Source of the DNA: Vibrio zhugei
Lineage (GTDB): Bacteria > Pseudomonadota > Gammaproteobacteria > Enterobacterales > Vibrionaceae
Length of the DNA: 64,000 nt
Reading direction: 5' to 3'
NCBI RefSeq assembly: GCF_003716875.1
Contig: NZ_CP033077.1
Location: 496,001 to 560,000, forward strand
Translations under genes and position numbers: made by a program
Notes under the pieces: generated by a model
What the model was told of the DNA's origin: nothing
The model's database searches: none
What the model saw: the letters and a program-made list of their open reading frames with translations, nothing else
Shown: positions 47,934-59,319 of the stretch, one piece after another
How positions within the stretch are numbered: the first letter of the stretch is position 1
Layout of the letters: each line of letters begins with the position of its first letter

Positions 47934-49267
47934 CTTACGAATCCCCTCATAATTTCTATATAAAACAATGAGTAGACGCACATCGCTCATTCTGATCTAA
48001 TGAATTTCGCCAAAAACACACTTGATTCAATGAATTTAATAGGGAGCCCTAACGATGCGCGATGTTCAAATTCTACAGCAAACTCTTGAAAACCAATGCC
48101 CTGGTATTCACAAAAAACGACTTAGATCTCTTATGCTTGCAACCAGAGCGGTACTGGGCGGCTCTGATCTCACCCTCACTAAAATTGGACGAGCTCTCGA
48201 CACTGATACCACGGTGAAACATGCCATCAAACGTATTGACCGATTGCTTGGTAATCGCAGTCTACATCGTGAAAAAGAGTCCATATATAAATGGCATGCG
48301 TCCCTTATTACCCGAGCCAATCCTTTTCCTGTACTACTGGTTGATTGGTCGGATGTTCGTGAGCAACTGCGCTATATGACATTGCGAGCTTCGATATCCG
48401 TTAAAGGTCGCGCCGTCACGCTTTATGAACAGGCATTTGAGTACAAAAACTACAACTCACCCAAGAGCCATCAGCACTTTCTCGATAAGCTTCAATCCTT
48501 GCTCCCCCAAGGTTGCACCCCTATCATTATCTCCGACGCTGGCTTTAGAAATACGTGGTTCAGGCAAGTCGCCAACAAAGGTTGGTTCTGGCTTGGGCGT
48601 GTACGGGGCGAAGTCTCGATTAAGTGTGGCGAGAGCGCTTGGCAATGGAATAAAGCCTTTTACCCTCAAGCGACTGATAAGCCGCTGTTTTTAGGAGAAA
48701 GCCAACTGGCTAAGCGCTCACCGCTTCAGTGCTTTGCTTACTTATACAAGAGTCATCCCAAAGGCAGAAAAGCCCATCGGCATAGTCGAACCTGTCAGAA
48801 ACACTCGGCTGGAAAAGTGTTCCATAAAGGAGCGAAAGAGCCTTGGCTTCTGGTCACTAACATCCCCAACCATGTACTTAACGGCATTAAAATTACCCGT
48901 TTGTACGCCAAAAGAATGCAAATTGAAGAGTCGTTCCGAGATCTAAAAAGTCCAGCCTACGGGTTGGCGCTTCGCCATAACCGAACACGTTGCACCAAAC
49001 GTATTGATATCTTGTTGCTCATGGCATTGATGGCCGAAATCATCATGTGGTGGAATGGCTTAATCGCCATGCAAGCCAAATGGCATTATGACTTCCAAGC
49101 CAACACCATCAAGCATCGCCGTGTGCTCTCCATTCCTAGACTTGGTAAGGAAGTACGTTGCCACCGAAGATACCGAATACAAGAGTCCCAATATCATTGG
49201 GCAATGGTCGAATATCAACGCCTTACGCATACCTGTGGGTTGGGGGAATTATGAGGGGATCCGCCAG
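47934..49267 (+). mobile_element. IS4-family (IS10 group) insertion sequence
   Basis: 1334 bp. Ends CTTACGAATCCCCTC and, on the other strand, CTGGCGGATCCCCTC; both share ATCCCCTCATAATT, like the IS10 ends CTGAGAGATCCCCTC. IS10 is 1329 bp. Perfect 9-bp duplication CGCCCTATT on both sides shows a clean, probably recent insertion into the RAYT remnant. Confidence 0.95.
48055..49254 (+). CDS. IS4-family IS10-type transposase
   Basis: 399 residues, close to the 402 of IS10 transposase, and intact. DDE residues: D in LLVDWSD, D in IIISDAGF, and E in the signature Y-x2-R-x3-E-x6-K, seen as YAKRMQIEESFRDLK. The N-terminal part (RALDTDTTVKHAIKRIDRLLGN) matches the end-binding domain of the group. ATG follows GGGAG. 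Able to move by cut-and-paste. Confidence 0.95.
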   Translation: MRDVQILQQTLENQCPGIHKKRLRSLMLATRAVLGGSDLTLTKIGRALDTDTTVKHAIKRIDRLLGNRSLHREKESIYKWHASLITRANPFPVLLVDWSDVREQLRYMTLRASISVKGRAVTLYEQAFEYKNYNSPKSHQHFLDKLQSLLPQGCTPIIISDAGFRNTWFRQVANKGWFWLGRVRGEVSIKCGESAWQWNKAFYPQATDKPLFLGESQLAKRSPLQCFAYLYKSHPKGRKAHRHSRTCQKHSAGKVFHKGAKEPWLLVTNIPNHVLNGIKITRLYAKRMQIEESFRDLKSPAYGLALRHNRTRCTKRIDILLLMALMAEIIMWWNGLIAMQAKWHYDFQANTIKHRRVLSIPRLGKEVRCHRRYRIQESQYHWAMVEYQRLTHTCGLGEL

Positions 49268-49276
49268 CGCCCTATT
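49268..49276. repeat. 9-bp target-site duplication, right copy
   Basis: CGCCCTATT, the right partner of the duplication at 47925-47933. Confidence 0.93.
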
Positions 49277-49504
49277 ATCACTGCGTGTCTCACTGTGTGC
49301 GTCGCGAATTTCTCTGTGGTGACGATGCGGTCACCGGGTATAAAATACGAGTGTCTTGTTTGTTTTTTGTTTATTTTTCTCATTTTTAATAAATACGATA
49401 ATTAGTGATACTAAATATCAAAATAGTTTAACTTATTGATAATTATGTTGTTTTATTAATAGATTTTTATGATACATTATCGTTTTTACATGGAATTGAC
49501 ATAG

Positions 49505-50119
49505 ATGAAAAGTTCAAAAGCGTTATTTGCAGCTGCGGCTCTCTTTTCTAGTACAACTTGTTACGCTCAAGCAGATAACTTCGTTAGACAGACTGGTGAC
49601 CAATTTTATATTGGTGCCGATTTAGCGTTTTCTAACACTATCAAGCTTGATGTTGATGATGTCTCTGGTGATGATCATAGCGACATGGGCTATAACATTG
49701 TTGCCGGGTATGAATTTAATACTCATGATGTAGTGAAGACTAGCATTGAAGCGGAATATAGAAAGTTCGGTGATGCGGATTTTTCAGATTCTGGAAATTA
49801 TCTAAACATAGATTCACATGCGTACTTTATTAATTTTAAAGCGCACCTATTTGTTCTTGATGATTTCGGAAACTTTTATCTTGCGCCTATGATTGGTGTA
49901 GGGCAGATGTCGATAGACAGTAAAAGCTCGATATTGCAACTGAATGTCGATAAAGATCGCTTTGCGTATCAGGTCGGGGCGGAGCTCGGAATACGTTTTC
50001 GCAAAAACTTTGATGTGCATTTAGGTTATCGTTCAATGTATAGTCAATTCACAGTGAGTGATTCTGACGTTGATATCAATATGCGTGATATTTACGCTGG
50101 TGTGCGTTACTTCTTTTAA
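49505..50119 (+). CDS. Outer-membrane beta-barrel protein
   Basis: 204 residues: signal peptide 1-21 (cleavage CYA/QAD), then an eight-stranded barrel pattern of alternating hydrophobic residues (FYIGADLAF, GYNIVAGYEF, TSIEAEYRKF, AYFINFKAHLF, FYLAPMIGVG, AYQVGAELGIRF, VHLGYRSMY, DIYAGVRYFF). The final phenylalanine is the BAM recognition signal. Similar to the OmpA/OmpW-like "outer membrane beta-barrel" group; function unknown. The gene and its 160-bp leader are notably AT-rich compared with neighbours and are boxed in between IS elements, which suggests acquisition. The stop is 7 bp before IS copy 4. Confidence 0.78.
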   Translation: MKSSKALFAAAALFSSTTCYAQADNFVRQTGDQFYIGADLAFSNTIKLDVDDVSGDDHSDMGYNIVAGYEFNTHDVVKTSIEAEYRKFGDADFSDSGNYLNIDSHAYFINFKAHLFVLDDFGNFYLAPMIGVGQMSIDSKSSILQLNVDKDRFAYQVGAELGIRFRKNFDVHLGYRSMYSQFTVSDSDVDINMRDIYAGVRYFF

Positions 50120-50126
50120 TATAGAG

Positions 50127-51215
50127 CCCGATTTCAGATAATAAGTGCGACATTCATGGAAATATGTAGAAGAGGAAGCCAACTGCTGAAAGTGGTACGC
50201 TCTTCTCGCCAAAGAAACAAGCAGTACTACCATGAATTATCAACAGTTGACCGAAGGCAGAAGATACCAGATTTCTGCTCTTTTGGAACGGGGAATTTCG
50301 GTTCCTGAAATAGCTAAAACAGTTCAGTGCCACCGCTCGACGGTATACCGTGAGCTTAAACGCGGTCGGAAGGGAGAGCATTATTGCCCTAACGAAGCCC
50401 AGATGTCGTCTACCAAAAAGCGCAAAACAGCACGTAAATACCGAATACCAAAGGAACGTGTCGATTTTATCCGCCTTCTTTTAGAAACAGATTGGAGTCC
50501 AGAGCAGATTTCTAATGTATTAACGAAAATTGGTGCATCTGTCAGTCATGAGTGGATCTATCGCTTTGTTGCTCAAGATAAACGCTTGGGCGGTAAGTTA
50601 TATCGTCACTTGAGACAAGGTCATAAGCGGTATCGCCGAGGTAAACAAGAGAAAGCTCCAGCGATAAAAAATGCCGTTTCGATTGATGATAGACCAAGCA
50701 TCGTTGACAGTAAGGAGCGGTTTGGTGACTGGGAAATCGACACTGTGCTAGGTAAGCATGGTACAGGTGCAATGGTGACTATTTTAGAGCGTAAGACTCG
50801 ATTTTACGTGGTAAAGAAAGTGCCATCTAAGTCAGCGGATGATGTCACCAAAGCGACAATAGAGCTACTGAAGCCCTATAAGAAACATGTCCATACCATT
50901 ACGGCAGATAACGGGCGAGAGTTTGCAGGTCATGAAACCATCGCAAAAGAATTAAAGGCTGATGTGTACTTTGCTCATCCGTACAGTTCTTGGGAGCGTG
51001 GTGCTAATGAGAATGCGAACGGTCTTTTAAGGCAATATGTGAAGAAAGGAACCGATCTAACGACAGTGACGGACATCGATATAGAGTTCGCTTTATCGCG
51101 GATAAATTACCGTCCGAGAAAGTGTTTAGGCTTCAAGCAGGCAGCCATTATATTTGAGGAGATGGCTTTAGCTTCTTGATATTGGAGAGTGTCGCACTTC
51201 GCAGTTGAATTCGGG
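50127..51215 (+). mobile_element. IS30-family insertion sequence, copy 4
   Basis: 1089 bp from CCCGATTTCA to TGAATTCGGG. Flanks are ..GAG on the left and AAT.. on the right, so the 2-bp target duplication is missing, as for copy 3. Same orientation as copy 2, inverted to copy 3. Confidence 0.92.
50232..51179 (+). CDS. IS30-family transposase (copy 4)
   Basis: 315 residues, intact and identical in protein sequence to the copy at 38383-39330. Helix-turn-helix and DDE residues as in that copy. Probably able to act in trans on all four elements. Confidence 0.94.
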   Translation: MNYQQLTEGRRYQISALLERGISVPEIAKTVQCHRSTVYRELKRGRKGEHYCPNEAQMSSTKKRKTARKYRIPKERVDFIRLLLETDWSPEQISNVLTKIGASVSHEWIYRFVAQDKRLGGKLYRHLRQGHKRYRRGKQEKAPAIKNAVSIDDRPSIVDSKERFGDWEIDTVLGKHGTGAMVTILERKTRFYVVKKVPSKSADDVTKATIELLKPYKKHVHTITADNGREFAGHETIAKELKADVYFAHPYSSWERGANENANGLLRQYVKKGTDLTTVTDIDIEFALSRINYRPRKCLGFKQAAIIFEEMALAS

Positions 51216-51358
51216 AATAATATAAAGCGGTTCTATTGCAATAAAAAATAATAACACGGTTGTAACCATAAAAACTATATTCTAGTTTCCATGATTTAAA
51301 TTAAATTATAAGTATTTCTTGGCGAATTAACTCTGTTAAAAAATATAACCACAAGCGA

Positions 51359-51859
51359 TTACGGTTCTTTTTTTAAACGTCGTTTCCACCATGATCGCTT
51401 CATGCGCACCAAAGGCCATATTTCACCTTCAAAGGTACGCGATTGGCGGTCAACCGAGCTAACACGAAATCCTAAATCACGATAACAATGCAACGCAATG
51501 TGGTTGCGCTCAAAGACCGCTAAACTTAATTTATAAGCATGATGATGGTGGTACGCGACGTCTATTGCAGCTTGCAGCATCAGCTTACTCCAACCCTGAG
51601 AACGATAGGGTGTAAACACTAAAACGCGGCATATTCGATAGTGCCAAGGTGACACTTTATAGAGTTCCACATACCCGATGGCTTGACCTTCGTAGTCAAA
51701 GATATACGGATAGACTTCGCGCTTAGCGCAATGCATTTCAATTTGATGATGATCAAGCGGGTACTGATACGTTGGTCCACTCCACAGATAACACTGCTGC
51801 TTGGAATCAATGGTTGTTATTAAATGATCGGCATCTTGCGCGGTAAAGCGTCTAAGCAT
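51359..51859 (-). CDS. GNAT-family N-acetyltransferase
   Basis: 166 residues. The acetyl-CoA-binding motif A is RICRVLVFTPYRSQGWSKLMLQAAIDVA (about 85-112; the usual RxxGxG/A is here RSQGWS), and the late HIALHCYRDLGFRVSS is the conserved motif B. It would transfer an acetyl group to an unknown amine. The basic tail (RSWWKRRLKKEP) is unusual. It is the last gene on the minus strand before IS copy 4 and may have lost downstream neighbours. Confidence 0.82.
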   Translation of the reverse strand: MLRRFTAQDADHLITTIDSKQQCYLWSGPTYQYPLDHHQIEMHCAKREVYPYIFDYEGQAIGYVELYKVSPWHYRICRVLVFTPYRSQGWSKLMLQAAIDVAYHHHHAYKLSLAVFERNHIALHCYRDLGFRVSSVDRQSRTFEGEIWPLVRMKRSWWKRRLKKEP

Positions 51860-51969
51860 CTTGCTAAGTCCTAATCGGTTGGCGTCACTGCCTAGGTGTA
51901 TCTCAACATAAAATCTAGATTAATGTAATTCTCTATGGATTAAAATACGAGTAAATGAGGGAGTAAAAT

Positions 51970-52000
51970 AAAAAAACATGAAGCACGCGGTGCTTCATGT
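51970..52000 (-). terminator. Terminator after the DUF3297 gene
   Basis: ACATGAAGCAC, loop GCG, GTGCTTCATGT: an 11-bp stem. On the minus strand it is followed by TTTTTT, so it ends the DUF3297 transcript. Confidence 0.9.
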
Positions 52001-52025
52001 TTCAAAGGCGCTGAGAGTTCAGGAC

Positions 52026-52274
52026 TTATTTATAAAACGCTTCCACTTCACCTTTCAGCGTAATCAACATCGGATTACCGTAGCGATCTTTCGCTTTGGG
52101 TGACGGAATTTTCACCCAACCTTCGCTGATGCAGTATTCTTCAACGTCTGTACGCTCTTTACCGTTCAATTTAATGCCAATTTGATGTTCAAAACACTCA
52201 GCGACAAAAAATGGGCTACGAGAATTTCCAGAAAGATGATCAGGAAGGGTTGGCTTTGAGTCCGTGTTGCTCAT
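52026..52274 (-). CDS. DUF3297 family protein
   Basis: 82 residues. The sequence PDHLSGNSRSPFFVAECFEHQIGIKLNGKERTDVEEYCISEGWVKI...DRYGNPMLITLKGEVEAFY is typical of DUF3297, small soluble proteins of marine gammaproteobacteria with no assigned function. Own promoter presumed; ends at a strong terminator. It follows the atp operon on the same strand but is separated by the atp terminator. Confidence 0.82.
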   Translation of the reverse strand: MSNTDSKPTLPDHLSGNSRSPFFVAECFEHQIGIKLNGKERTDVEEYCISEGWVKIPSPKAKDRYGNPMLITLKGEVEAFYK

Positions 52275-52385
52275 TGTATTAACCTATAACGACGATTTGG
52301 TCGGCTATTCTAAACAATCCCATCATAAGCGACAAGCCGCAATGGACCCAGCGTGAATGATTCCACACATTTATGCCGAGGAAGA

Positions 52386-52410
52386 CAAAAAGGCACACGG
52401 CTGTGTACCT
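52386..52410 (-). terminator. Terminator of the atp operon
   Basis: On the minus strand AGGTACAC, loop AGCC, GTGTGCCT, then TTTTTG; an 8-bp stem with one G-U pair, about 75 bp after atpC. Confidence 0.65.
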
Positions 52411-52482
52411 TTCTGTCCCTCGCCTCCCCTACAGCGTGCGACGATCAGGTAACATCGAGCATCATTCGCTGTTTTCACTTCC

Positions 52483-52926
52483 CTATCGTTGACGCTGCCG
52501 GCTGGTTAGCTCAACCGCACGTAATTGAGCAAGCGCTTTGGTGAGCTCAATTTGTGCTTGCGCAAAACTTAACTCGCCTCCCGCTTTACGAATGTTTTCT
52601 TCTGCGGTTTTACGGGCGGCTTCTGCACGCGCTTTGTCGATTTCCGTGCCGTGCAATGCCGTATCGGCCAGTACCGTGACACTGTCCGGTTGTACTTCCA
52701 CCAAGCCACCTGAGATATAAAGAATCTCTTCTGGCTTATCAAGACTTCCAGCAATGCGTGCGACACCCGGTTTAATCTTGCTGATCAACGGAGAGTGACC
52801 GGGGCGAATACCCAGCTCACCGTCCGCACCCGCTATGGCTAGGCCGTGAGCTGGGCCAGTAAACAAAGTCCGCTCTGCACTCACGACGCTTAACTGGAAC
52901 GTATTGTTAGTGATACCTATCGCCAT
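52483..52926 (-). CDS. atpC: ATP synthase F1 subunit epsilon
   Basis: 147 residues. N-terminal beta-sandwich with FQLSVVSAERTLFTGPAHGLAIAGADGELGIRPGHSPLISKIKPG and C-terminal two-helix hairpin, as in the regulatory epsilon subunit, which couples rotor and catalysis and can inhibit ATP hydrolysis. Last gene of atpIBEFHAGDC; 15 bp after atpD. Somewhat longer than E. coli AtpC (139). Confidence 0.94.
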   Translation of the reverse strand: MAIGITNNTFQLSVVSAERTLFTGPAHGLAIAGADGELGIRPGHSPLISKIKPGVARIAGSLDKPEEILYISGGLVEVQPDSVTVLADTALHGTEIDKARAEAARKTAEENIRKAGGELSFAQAQIELTKALAQLRAVELTSRQRQR

Positions 52927-52941
52927 GTTGCCTCCTGCTCA

Positions 52942-54348
<1,407 letters not shown>

Positions 54349-55209
54349 CTAAACTGCCGCAGCACCAGAAATAATTTCTGTTAATTCATTCGTGATGGCT
54401 GCTTGACGGGCTTTATTGAACGCCAATTGCAAGTCATCGATAAGCTGTTCTGCGTTATCCGTGGCCGATTGCATCGCCATCATGCGTGCCGCTTGTTCAC
54501 AAGCAATGCTTTCTACCACCCCTTGATACACGAGCGATTCCACATAACGGTGAATCAAGTGATCAAGAATATCTTGTGGTGATTGCTCGTAGATATAATC
54601 CCAGCGTGCCTCTTTATTTCTGCCGATATCCTCTTTCGGGAAAGGCAAAAGCTGCATGACGCGCGGTTTTTGCACCATGGTGTTAACAAACTGGTTAAAC
54701 ACCAAATACAAACGGTCAATTTTCCCTTCCGAATAATGCTCTAGCATGGCATTGACCGTACCGAGCATCTCTTCCAATTGAGGGGTATCCCCCAACCCTG
54801 AGGTTTGCGCAATCACTTGGCCAGTATCACGAAAGAAGTGAATCGCTTTTGAGCCAATTAACGTGGTATCCACTTCCACATTTTGCTCTTGCCATTGCTG
54901 CATGTCAGTTAATACGGCTTTGAACAAGTTAGTGTTTAAACCGCCACATAAACCACGATCCGACGAAATAATGATATAGGCGACGCGCTTCACGTCTCGC
55001 TCTTGTAAAAACGCGTGACTATATTCCAATGTCCCAGCGGATACGTGGCTGATCACCTTGCGCATGTTCTTCGCATAAGGACGCGATGTTTCCATGTTTT
55101 TTTGTACTTTGCGCATTTTACTGGCCGCCACCATTTGCATGGCACTGGTGATCTTTTGGGTACTCTGAACACTAGCAATCTTGGTGCGAATCTCTTTAGA
55201 ATTTGCCAT
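54349..55209 (-). CDS. atpG: ATP synthase F1 subunit gamma
   Basis: 286 residues. Central rotor shaft: the N-terminal helix [32 protein letters not shown] and the C-terminal [40 protein letters not shown] are the two coiled-coil strands, with the [11 protein letters not shown]ossmann part between. Normal length. In operon order between atpA and atpD. Confidence 0.97.
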   Translation of the reverse strand: MANSKEIRTKIASVQSTQKITSAMQMVAASKMRKVQKNMETSRPYAKNMRKVISHVSAGTLEYSHAFLQERDVKRVAYIIISSDRGLCGGLNTNLFKAVLTDMQQWQEQNVEVDTTLIGSKAIHFFRDTGQVIAQTSGLGDTPQLEEMLGTVNAMLEHYSEGKIDRLYLVFNQFVNTMVQKPRVMQLLPFPKEDIGRNKEARWDYIYEQSPQDILDHLIHRYVESLVYQGVVESIACEQAARMMAMQSATDNAEQLIDDLQLAFNKARQAAITNELTEIISGAAAV

Positions 55210-55237
55210 AAGGCCTCCTACTCATTACGCCTTACCG

Positions 55238-56773
55238 TTATTGCAGTGCAGTGAACGATTCCAACAAGCTAAAGAGTCGCTTCTCTTCCTCATCCCCATA
55301 GGCACCGGTTTCGTCGAGATGTTGCAACAAATCTGACGCATTTTGATGGGCATAAGCCAGTAGCTCTTCTTCAAACTGTCCGACTTGTTTTAGCTCAACC
55401 GTTTCAAGGAAGCCCTTTTCTGCCGCAAAAATTACTACGGCTTGCTCACCTACCGTCATGGGAGCGTATTGTTTCTGCTTCATGAGCTCAGTCACTTTTT
55501 CACCATGATCTAATTGGCGACGAGTGGCTTCATCCAAATCAGAGGAAAACTGGGCAAATGCTGCCAATTCTCGGTATTGAGCCAACGCCGTACGAATGCC
55601 GCCCGAGAGTTTTTTCATAATCTTGGTTTGTGCTGCCCCACCCACACGTGACACAGAAATGCCAGGGTCAACCGCGGGGCGTAAGCCGGAGTTGAACAAC
55701 TCGGTCTGTAAGAAGATTTGCCCATCAGTAATCGAAATCACGTTGGTTGGCACGAACGCAGAGACATCGCCCGCTTGTGTCTCGATAATTGGTAGCGCAG
55801 TCAACGATCCCGTTTTGCCCTTCACCGCACCTTTGGTGGCGCGCTCGACATAATGCGTGTTGACACGCGCCGCACGTTCAAGCAAGCGAGAGTGTAAATA
55901 AAACACATCGCCAGGGAAGGCTTCACGACCCGGTGGACGTTTCAATAGCAGTGAGATTTGACGGTAGGCGACCGCTTGCTTAGAGAGATCATCATAAACA
56001 ATCAAGGCATCCTCACCACGGTCACGGAAGTATTCTCCCATGGTGCATCCTGAGTAAGGCGCAAGATATTGCAGTGCTGCCGCTTCAGAGGCGGTGGCAA
56101 CCACAACAATGGTATTGCTTAAGGCATCGTGCTCTTCCAGCTTACGAACCACGTTAGCCACCGTCGACGCTTTCTGTCCAATCGCCACATAGATGCATTT
56201 AACGCCCAACGAACGTTGGTTAATGATGGCATCAATCGCCAGTGCCGTTTTCCCAGTTTGACGGTCACCGATAATCAGTTCCCGTTGACCACGACCAATC
56301 GGAATCATCGAATCGACCGCTTTATAACCGGTTTGAATCGGCTGGTCGACCGATTGACGTTCAATCACTCCGGGGGCAATGACTTCAACCGGTTGATGTT
56401 CACTCGCCTCAATCGGACCTTTCCCATCAATCGGCGCACCCAACGTATTGACGACACGACCTAATAAACACTCGCCAACAGGCACTTCTAAAATACGCCC
56501 AGTGCCCTGCACCTTCATCCCTTCCGACAGGTCGGAATAAGGCCCCATGACCACCGCACCGACCGAGTTTCTTTCTAGGTTAAGCGCCAGTGCAAAACGC
56601 TGACCGGGCAACTCAATCATCTCACCTTGCATGACATCAGAAAGACCATGAATGGTGATGATCCCATCACTCACAGAGACAATGGTCCCTTCATTTTTTG
56701 CTTCAGTGACAAGGTCGAACTTCTCAATTCGGCCTCTAATGAGTTCACTGATTTCATTTGAATTTAATTGCAT
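55238..56773 (-). CDS. atpA: ATP synthase F1 subunit alpha
   Basis: 511 residues, usual 513. The nucleotide-binding but non-catalytic F1 subunit. Walker A GDRQTGKT near 169-176, and the arginine finger region in the segment [17 protein letters not shown] near 363-379. The N-terminal [19 protein letters not shown] is the delta-binding helix. The start has a modest site. Spaced 12 bp from atpH. Confidence 0.98.
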   Translation of the reverse strand: MQLNSNEISELIRGRIEKFDLVTEAKNEGTIVSVSDGIITIHGLSDVMQGEMIELPGQRFALALNLERNSVGAVVMGPYSDLSEGMKVQGTGRILEVPVGECLLGRVVNTLGAPIDGKGPIEASEHQPVEVIAPGVIERQSVDQPIQTGYKAVDSMIPIGRGQRELIIGDRQTGKTALAIDAIINQRSLGVKCIYVAIGQKASTVANVVRKLEEHDALSNTIVVVATASEAAALQYLAPYSGCTMGEYFRDRGEDALIVYDDLSKQAVAYRQISLLLKRPPGREAFPGDVFYLHSRLLERAARVNTHYVERATKGAVKGKTGSLTALPIIETQAGDVSAFVPTNVISITDGQIFLQTELFNSGLRPAVDPGISVSRVGGAAQTKIMKKLSGGIRTALAQYRELAAFAQFSSDLDEATRRQLDHGEKVTELMKQKQYAPMTVGEQAVVIFAAEKGFLETVELKQVGQFEEELLAYAHQNASDLLQHLDETGAYGDEEEKRLFSLLESFTALQ

Positions 56774-56785
56774 TTCTATACCCCA

Positions 56786-57328
56786 TTACACATGTAGGTT
56801 GGTAGAGAGACGGTCAAGATTCGTCAAAACGCTACCATCAAATACCATTTGGTTGGCCTGAATGACGATGCCGCCAACGAGGTTTGGATCAATCTGTTGT
56901 TGTAACTCAATGGTTTTGCCGAACTTAGCCGATAAGGCCTGTGAGATGTCTGCGACTTGTTGATCGTTTAATTGCTCAGACACACACACCGTTACGGGCA
57001 GAATGAGATCCAACTCCTCTTTCAATTGGCGAAATTGACCAATAACCGAACCCACTGCGGTTAAGCGTTGATTTTCCGCCATCACTTTCAGGAAGTTTTG
57101 AAAATATTGATCGAATAACTCACCCCCCGCTTGAAGAAACATATCCAGCAGTTGTGCTTGGCCATTTGTCTCTTGCGCGCTGTCGATGTACGACTTCACG
57201 ATGGGCTGTTCAATCACCATTCCTGCGATATCGAGCATATGTTGCCACTCGTTCAACGCGTTATTGTCCAATGCATAATCAAATGCGGCTTTTGCGTAAG
57301 GCCTTGCAACCTCTGTCAATTCAGACAT
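56786..57328 (-). CDS. atpH: ATP synthase F1 subunit delta
   Basis: 180 residues. Peripheral-stalk subunit; N-terminal helical bundle (ELTEVARPYAKAAFDYALDNNALNEWQHML) and C-terminal part with DPNLVGGIVIQANQMVFDGSVLTNLDRLSTNL, the conserved delta/OSCP signature. Eleven bp after atpF. Site AAGGAG before ATG. Confidence 0.96.
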   Translation of the reverse strand: MSELTEVARPYAKAAFDYALDNNALNEWQHMLDIAGMVIEQPIVKSYIDSAQETNGQAQLLDMFLQAGGELFDQYFQNFLKVMAENQRLTAVGSVIGQFRQLKEELDLILPVTVCVSEQLNDQQVADISQALSAKFGKTIELQQQIDPNLVGGIVIQANQMVFDGSVLTNLDRLSTNLHV

Positions 57329-57339
57329 GGTGAATCTCC

Positions 57340-57810
57340 TTACAGCTCTTTAATGAATCGGTTCACAAGATCTCGATTGGCGTCACTATCTAGATTACGG
57401 CTGATCAATTTGCTCGCACTTTCAATCACCAAATCGGCCATTTCTGCTTGCAGTTCTTGACGTAAGCGATGGCGCTCGTTTTCTACCTCCTCTCGACCTT
57501 CTTCGATAATGCGTGCTTTCTCTTTTCTTGCGAGCTCAACCGCTTCTTCTATCATGGCATCTTGGCGTTGCTTGCCTTGTGCCACGAGAGCTTGTGCTTT
57601 TTCACGCGCCTCGCTAATGACCGCCTGCCCATTCGCTTTCGCTAATGCGAGTTCTTTTGCTGCTTGGTCGGTATGTTCTAACCCTTTGGCAATTTCAGCT
57701 CGGCGTTCATCCAACAGTTTAACGAGGGGTGGCCACACGTATTTCATGCATAACCAAGTAAAAATAATGAAGGAAATTACTTGGCCTAGCATCGTTGCAT
57801 TAATGTTCAT
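57340..57810 (-). CDS. atpF: ATP synthase Fo subunit b
   Basis: 156 residues. Single N-terminal membrane helix (about 5-25, GQVISFIIFTWLCMKYVWPPL) and a long charged helix that dimerises to form the peripheral stalk. The PPL and RRAEIAKGLE patterns are standard. E. coli AtpF is also 156. Confidence 0.96.
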   Translation of the reverse strand: MNINATMLGQVISFIIFTWLCMKYVWPPLVKLLDERRAEIAKGLEHTDQAAKELALAKANGQAVISEAREKAQALVAQGKQRQDAMIEEAVELARKEKARIIEEGREEVENERHRLRQELQAEMADLVIESASKLISRNLDSDANRDLVNRFIKEL

Positions 57811-57864
57811 CGCACCCTCACTCCTATAACGTTATTGTTCCAGTTCGTACTTATGAATCGACAA

Positions 57865-58101
57865 TTACGCTACGGCGAAGATGATGTATAGGCCGATACC
57901 GACACCAATCATTGGTACCGCATCCACTAGCCCCATCATGATGAAGAACTGAGTACGAAGCATTGGGGTTAAATCCGGTTGACGTGCGACCCCTTCTAAA
58001 TACTTACCGGCCAAGTTACCAATACCTGACGCCGCACCAGCGGCACCTAAACCAATCAACAAAGCACCGGCTACATATAAAACTGCGCTGACGATATCCA
58101 T
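57865..58101 (-). CDS. atpE: ATP synthase Fo subunit c
   Basis: 78 residues, two membrane helices around the polar loop ARQPDL. The ion-binding carboxylate is D60 in [12 protein letters not shown]. An Asp without the ES/ET and Q pattern of sodium rings points to proton coupling. The sequence looks closer to E. coli AtpE than to the longer (about 84-residue) subunit I recall for the main vibrio operon, which supports a second ATP synthase. Confidence 0.95.
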   Translation of the reverse strand: MDIVSAVLYVAGALLIGLGAAGAASGIGNLAGKYLEGVARQPDLTPMLRTQFFIMMGLVDAVPMIGVGIGLYIIFAVA

Positions 58102-58149
58102 AACAACTCCTAGAATTGAAAAATGTAAATAGTAAAGTTAAAAATCTTA

Positions 58150-58920
<771 letters not shown>

Positions 58921-59319
58921 TTATGCCTTCCTTTCGCTGTGCTCCTTTTGCCATGGCGCCAGAAAATGCCCAAGCATTACCACGCTAAAAGCGAACAAAA
59001 CGACTGTGTCATGAAGGGTCATCGCCCGAAATGTCACGATAAATAACACCATCGTATACACAAGTTTTGTGCGACGACTGATGGTCATTAAATCTTTCAG
59101 ACCCTTCGTTGGTTGAGACCTTGATTTAAACGCAGCCAGCCCATTTCCCAAAAATGTGGGCAAAATAGCAATCACCGTTCCCATGAAGGCCGACTCTGCA
59201 GTCACCAGCCCTTGAGTGCACATGGCACCCAAAATGACCAACGCCCCTAAATAGGACTGCATCCTGAGAATTCGACATCCGGCAACCATAATCGCTCGGC
59301 TTGTGCTGATTGCTTGCAT
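58921..59319 (-). CDS. atpI: ATP synthase accessory protein AtpI
   Basis: 132 residues with four hydrophobic segments. First gene of the operon; AtpI/UncI assists c-ring assembly or Mg2+ handling and is poorly conserved. Assignment rests on position directly before atpB and on the GxxxxxP (TVIAILPTFLGNGLAAF) pattern of the family. The next base after its stop is the start codon of atpB. Confidence 0.85.
   Translation of the reverse strand: MQAISTSRAIMVAGCRILRMQSYLGALVILGAMCTQGLVTAESAFMGTVIAILPTFLGNGLAAFKSRSQPTKGLKDLMTISRRTKLVYTMVLFIVTFRAMTLHDTVVLFAFSVVMLGHFLAPWQKEHSERKA

Larger units (their letters stand above)
47897..49345 (+). pseudogene. RAYT (REP-associated tyrosine transposase) remnant, split by an IS10-like element
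   Basis: Joining 47897-47933 to 49277 onward (one 9-bp duplicate removed) restores a frame reading [20 protein letters not shown] then [15 protein letters not shown]. This is the typical RAYT N-terminus, YYHCVSRCVRRAFLCG.D..TG. Only about 35 codons remain; the HUH histidines and the catalytic tyrosine are gone. After the TG the sequence turns AT-rich and unrelated, so the gene was truncated by a deletion or rearrangement in addition to the insertion. RAYTs maintain REP palindromes; none was recognised here. The start lies 8 bp inside from IS copy 3. Confidence 0.7.

Noticed and set aside
46801..51215. True composite transposon bounded by IS30 copies
   Set aside because: The outer flanks (TA and AA) are not a matching 2-bp duplication, so movement as one unit is not supported; described as a rearranged segment.
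57865..58101. Sodium-type c-ring
   Set aside because: The ion carboxylate is Asp60 without the Gln and ES/ET ligands expected of sodium rings.
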